Source of the DNA: DAOVRD01 sp964521715
GTDB taxonomy: Bacteria; Planctomycetota; Brocadiia; SM23-32
NCBI GenBank assembly: GCA_964521715.1
Contig: CAZFSS010000004.1
Coordinates: 124,001-188,000, forward strand
DNA length: 64,000 nucleotides
Reading direction: 5' to 3'
In this document: positions 61,266 to 64,000 of the stretch, piece by piece
How the letters are laid out: every line of letters starts with the position of its first letter
Position numbering within the stretch: position 1 is the first letter of the stretch
Made by a program: the position numbers and the translations under genes
Notes under the pieces: generated by a model
What the model saw: the letters and a program-made list of their open reading frames with translations, nothing else
Told to the model about the DNA's origin: nothing
Databases searched by the model: none

Positions 61266-61643
61266 CTATTCCGCCGGCAGGTGAGCACGGCGGGACGTCG
61301 CCGCCCGACGGCCCGGCCGCTCAACGATGGAAGGGACGGCGGCAGCAAGGCGATGGCCGGAAGGCGCGCCCTCCGCTGCAGCGCCGCACATGCGGGCGTT
61401 GAACCAGTCGGCCAGCCGATCGGGCACCTCGATGAAGCCGTTGCAGATCGGACAGGGCTCCAGGGAGCGGCGGTCCAGCCAGCCGGATCCCGCACAGGCC
61501 GGACAGCGGACCTCGACCACGCCGAGCGTCTGGGCGGCCGCCTCGAGCATCAGCTTCCCGCGCAGGTCCTTCAGGTCGGCCGGCATCTGGCAGGCAATCC
61601 GTCGAACGACGGCCTTCGTTTCGCGATGGTCGAGCGCAAGCAC
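61266..61643 (-). CDS. Small DnaJ-type zinc-finger protein
   Basis: A 125-residue protein with one zinc site made of CPACAGSGW and CPICNGFIEVP, the repeat type of the DnaJ cysteine-rich region. The N-terminal half is helical; the last about 40 residues look unstructured. The GTG start at 61643 lies 2 bp after the stop of the Gam-like gene, indicating coupling. Function unknown; small proteins of this kind occur in phage early regions. Confidence 0.65.
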   Translation of the reverse strand: MLALDHRETKAVVRRIACQMPADLKDLRGKLMLEAAAQTLGVVEVRCPACAGSGWLDRRSLEPCPICNGFIEVPDRLADWFNARMCGAAAEGAPSGHRLAAAVPSIVERPGRRAATSRRAHLPAE

Positions 61644-61645
61644 CG

Positions 61646-62182
61646 TCAGTTCCTCCCCACCTGGACAAGAGCGTCGTGTCGGAGCTTGCAGTGGAAGCTG
61701 GGCGGCGCCTCGACCAGGTCCATGCCGCAGCGGCGGACCTGTTCCAGCGTGACCTCCTGCGCGGCGAACGCCCTGCGGACGGCCAGCTTGTCGGGATGCT
61801 CCGTGACCCGAACGAGTTCACCCAGCTTCGCGTTGCGAAGCAGACGGCAGACCTGTGCCTCGGTCAGTCCATCGCGCAGGCAGACGGCCGCCTCCCCCTT
61901 GCGGAAGCCCACTTCGCCGTGGGGCGTGGTCAGGCTCTTGCGGCCGGCGGGCAGGATGGCTTCCCGCCGCTCCCGGCAGTATGCCTCCAGGTCGGCGCGC
62001 AGCTCGCCGCCGCGACTCCGAAGCGCGGCGATCCGGCGATCGTAGCGCCGACGCACGCCCTCCAGCTCCGCGTCCAGCTCCGTCTGGAGGCACTCCAGGC
62101 GCGACTGGGCGCGGCCGAGCCGGCGCAGCTTCTCCGCCACGACCGCACGCGCTCCGGCGGCATTACAGGTCTCAGCAGACAT
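61646..62182 (-). CDS. gam: Mu Gam-like (host-nuclease inhibitor) DNA-end-binding protein
   Basis: A 178-residue protein with the Mu Gam layout: long N-terminal coiled coil (about 20-75, LECLQTELDAELEGVRRRYD), then a beta region with KSLTTPHGEVGFRKGEAAVCL and AKLGELVRVTEHPDKLAVRR. Gam is the phage homologue of Ku and shields linear DNA ends from RecBCD/AddAB. GGGAGGAGACCACG precedes the ATG. First gene of the run, divergent from the S24 repressor. Confidence 0.78.
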   Translation of the reverse strand: MSAETCNAAGARAVVAEKLRRLGRAQSRLECLQTELDAELEGVRRRYDRRIAALRSRGGELRADLEAYCRERREAILPAGRKSLTTPHGEVGFRKGEAAVCLRDGLTEAQVCRLLRNAKLGELVRVTEHPDKLAVRRAFAAQEVTLEQVRRCGMDLVEAPPSFHCKLRHDALVQVGRN

Positions 62183-62265
62183 CGTGGTCTCCTCCCTCGA
62201 TGCGGATTCCGCTTGAACTGACGAGCGTGAGCGGGTAAGATGATGGCTATTCATGAGTATTGCTG

Positions 62266-62294
62266 ATTATAGTCGTTGGAGGTCGCCGAAGCAA
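62266..62294 (-). promoter_or_regulatory. Predicted promoter of the gam run
   Basis: TTGCTT, 17-bp spacer, perfect TATAAT on the minus strand, about 85 bp before gam. Confidence 0.6.
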
Positions 62295-62323
62295 GTGAAA
62301 TACGTTTGTAGCGTTTTTTTGAC

Positions 62324-62352
62324 TTGAAAGGCCCGACCTTAGGCGATATGAT
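62324..62352 (+). promoter_or_regulatory. Predicted promoter of the S24 repressor
   Basis: TTGAAA, 17-bp spacer, TATGAT. It lies about 30 bp from the divergent gam promoter inside an AT-rich stretch (about 62240-62365), as in phage immunity switches. No clear palindromic operator was found. Confidence 0.6.
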
Positions 62353-62423
62353 ATGTGTTACGAATACGGCCTGCGCCGGCTGCGACCGGCATTCCGAGCC
62401 AGACAGGAGGGGGAGAGAGCACA

Positions 62424-63155
62424 ATGGCGGCAAGAGAGAAGGCAAGCCGGCAGAAGACCGTGGGCGAGAGGCTGCGGGCGGTCCGCGCCGAACTCCGCCT
62501 GAACCAGTCCGAACTGGCCGGGGCGATCGGCATCACCCAGAGCAGCATTGCGGCCTATGAGGCCGACAAGCGGGCCCCTCCCCTGCCCGTGCTGCTCGCC
62601 CTGGAGCACAGGCTGCACGTCAACCACGAATGGGTGCTGGACGGCAAAGGCGACCCGCTCGTGGGCGCCCGTCCGTCCCAGCCCCTCGTGGTAACCAGCC
62701 CGGACGAACTGCGGCACCTGCGCCGGCTCGAAGGCGAGGACCAGTACTACGTCGTCCCCTACCTGCGCGATCCGGCGGCCGCAGGCGCCGGGCTCATCAT
62801 GGAGGAGCAGGTCGAGGGTTACTGCATCATCCACAGGCGCGTCGCCCCGCACCCCGAGACGATCCGCTGCGTGCGCATCTCCGGGGACAGCATGGCGCCC
62901 ACGCTCACGGACGGCAGCATCATCGCGGTGGACATCACGCCAGTGCCCCTGCGCAACCTCCAGGGCCGGATCGTGTGCTCGCGCACCCACGACGGAGGAG
63001 TCGTCATCAAGCGGCTGCGCGTGCGCAACCACTTCGCCCTCCTCTTCTCCGACAACGAAGACCAGCGCACGTTCCCGCCCATGGTGCTGGACCTGCGCGA
63101 GCTGCCCGAGCCCATAATCGGCCAGGTCATCTGGGCGTGGGTGGACCTGCGCTGA
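62424..63155 (+). CDS. XRE/S24 LexA-like phage-type repressor
   Basis: A 243-residue repressor. The N-terminal Cro/CI helix-turn-helix (about 13-60) reads LNQSELAGAIGITQSSIAAYE. The C-terminal S24 peptidase domain has Ser156 (SGDSMAPTL) and Lys196 (VVIKRL), with an Ala-Gly bond near residue 121 as likely self-cleavage site. It probably represses the divergent gam run and yields to DNA damage through RecA. GGAGGGGGAGAG precedes the ATG. Confidence 0.9.
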   Translation: MAAREKASRQKTVGERLRAVRAELRLNQSELAGAIGITQSSIAAYEADKRAPPLPVLLALEHRLHVNHEWVLDGKGDPLVGARPSQPLVVTSPDELRHLRRLEGEDQYYVVPYLRDPAAAGAGLIMEEQVEGYCIIHRRVAPHPETIRCVRISGDSMAPTLTDGSIIAVDITPVPLRNLQGRIVCSRTHDGGVVIKRLRVRNHFALLFSDNEDQRTFPPMVLDLRELPEPIIGQVIWAWVDLR

Positions 63156-63181
63156 GTCGCGCGCACGCAGAGCGGGAGAGT

Positions 63182-63210
63182 TTGCCTCCTGGCGGACTCC
63201 GGGATATAGT
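63182..63210 (+). promoter_or_regulatory. Predicted promoter of the nitrilase-family gene
   Basis: TTGCCT, 17-bp spacer, TATAGT, about 35 bp upstream of the start. Confidence 0.55.
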
Positions 63211-63244
63211 GATCGCCCGTCCCACGCACGGAGGAATGCGCAAG

Positions 63245-64000
63245 ATGGCGAACTACGTCAAGGTCAGCACGATCGGGGCAAGGCCCCTGGAGGTGGACGC
63301 GGGGCTCAAGCCGCAGGCGGTCGTGGACAGGATGATCGAGTACTGGCGAGGCAAACTTGACCAGGTCCTGCCCGACCGGCCGGACCTCATCCTCGTGCCC
63401 GAGGCCTGCGACAGGCCGCTGAACTGGCCGGCCGACAGGGCCAGGGACTACTACCTGGTGCGCAAGGACCAGGTGCTCGACTTCTTCGCCGGCGCCGCCC
63501 GCCGCAACGGCTGCTACGTGGCCTATTCGGCCAAGCACCAGGTCGAGGACGGCACGTGGCGGAACTCGACCCGCATCATCGACCGCTCAGGCCGGGTCAT
63601 CGGCACCTACAACAAGAACCACGCGGTGATCGGCGAGTACGAGGACGGCGCGGTCCTCTACGGCAGGGAGGCGCCCCTCATCGAGTGCGACTTCGGCCGT
63701 GTCGCGTGCGTGATCTGCTTCGACCTGAACTTCGATGAGCTGCGGCTGAAGTACGCCGAGGCGAAGCCCGACCTGATTCTGTTCTCCTCGATGTACCACG
63801 GGGGGCTGATGCAGGCGTACTGGGCGTATTCCTGCCGGTGCCATTTCGTGGCGGCCGTCCCGGGCCTGCCCAGCGCCATCATCTCGCCGATCGGCCAGGT
63901 GATCGCAACCAGCACGAACTACTTCGACTTCGCGACGGCCACAATCAACCTGGATTGCGCGGTTGCGCACCTGGACGAGAACTGGGAGCGGTTCCGCAGG
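63245..64000 (+). CDS. Carbon-nitrogen hydrolase (nitrilase superfamily), 3' end beyond the window
   Basis: 252 codons are visible and the gene is open at the right edge. The catalytic triad is E53 (VPEAC), K124 (TYNKNH) and C158 (VICFDLNFDE). Members hydrolyse amides, carbamoyl groups or nitriles; the substrate is unknown. ATG 63245 has GGAGGA about 9 bp upstream; an in-frame ATG at 63236 abuts that site and is unlikely. Possibly outside the phage-like module, since it has its own promoter. Confidence 0.88.
   Translation, partial: MANYVKVSTIGARPLEVDAGLKPQAVVDRMIEYWRGKLDQVLPDRPDLILVPEACDRPLNWPADRARDYYLVRKDQVLDFFAGAARRNGCYVAYSAKHQVEDGTWRNSTRIIDRSGRVIGTYNKNHAVIGEYEDGAVLYGREAPLIECDFGRVACVICFDLNFDELRLKYAEAKPDLILFSSMYHGGLMQAYWAYSCRCHFVAAVPGLPSAIISPIGQVIATSTNYFDFATATINLDCAVAHLDENWERFRR

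Noticed and set aside
1..64000. tRNA, rRNA or CRISPR arrays
   Set aside because: No cloverleaf-like T-loop with matching acceptor, no rRNA signature and no regularly spaced direct repeats were recognised by reading; a covariance search would be needed to exclude them fully.

Overview
This 64 kb window is high-GC (roughly two thirds by eye), gene-dense bacterial chromosome with little intergenic space. Gene content implies a Gram-negative-type envelope: a TolC-like outer-membrane lipoprotein, periplasmic adaptors, exported proteins and YajC. Several genes resemble lineage-specific families I associate with Planctomycetota or other PVC bacteria: a zinc-ribbon/Yip1-like membrane protein, a DUF4175-like protein with a long low-complexity linker, an unusual phosphohexomutase homologue with an N-terminal cysteine cluster, and very long HlyD-type adaptors. 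The phylum assignment is inference; no rRNA or tRNA gene was seen. Many intergenic regions carry a readable sigma70-type promoter (TTGNNN, 16-18 bp, TANNNT).

Left part (1-13.9 kb): a minus-strand operon galE - AMMECR1-like/toroid membrane protein - GNAT acetyltransferase - UvrD/AddA-like helicase runs off the left edge. Divergent from it is a plus-strand carbohydrate cluster: amidohydrolase, DegT aminotransferase, TIM-barrel glycosidase-like protein and phosphohexomutase. Then, on the minus strand, come leuB-like and pyrB-pyrI.

14-33.5 kb: an exported protein of about 21 ankyrin repeats and a GH9 enzyme without a signal peptide (plus strand). These face a minus-strand DUF4175-like/nadB pair and a minus-strand run of core metabolism and signalling: folP - cdaA - cdaR(ybbR) - pdxJ - folE - holC-like. 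Divergent from folP is queA - tgt - yajC - metallophosphoesterase - small membrane protein, facing a lone type II secretion F-family protein.

33.7-57.8 kb: miaB with a degenerate phosphohexomutase homologue, a degenerate CPBP protein, then a 13 kb efflux region. That region has one ABC ATPase/double-FtsX permease/adaptor set, followed by an autoregulated-looking operon tetR - tolC-like - adaptor - adaptor - ABC ATPase - MacB-like permease. The tetR promoter is followed by an 18 bp palindromic operator. Next are a small ankyrin protein, an exported TPR/CBM9-like protein translationally coupled to a histidine kinase and response regulator, and an isolated mreD-like gene.

Right end (57.7-64 kb): a MITE-like inverted-repeat element separates mreD from uvrC. 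Then come the zinc-ribbon membrane protein, a Mu-phage-like regulatory remnant (HTH protein, zinc-finger protein and Gam-like protein on the minus strand, divergent from an S24/LexA-type repressor across an AT-rich switch region), and a nitrilase-superfamily gene cut by the right edge.
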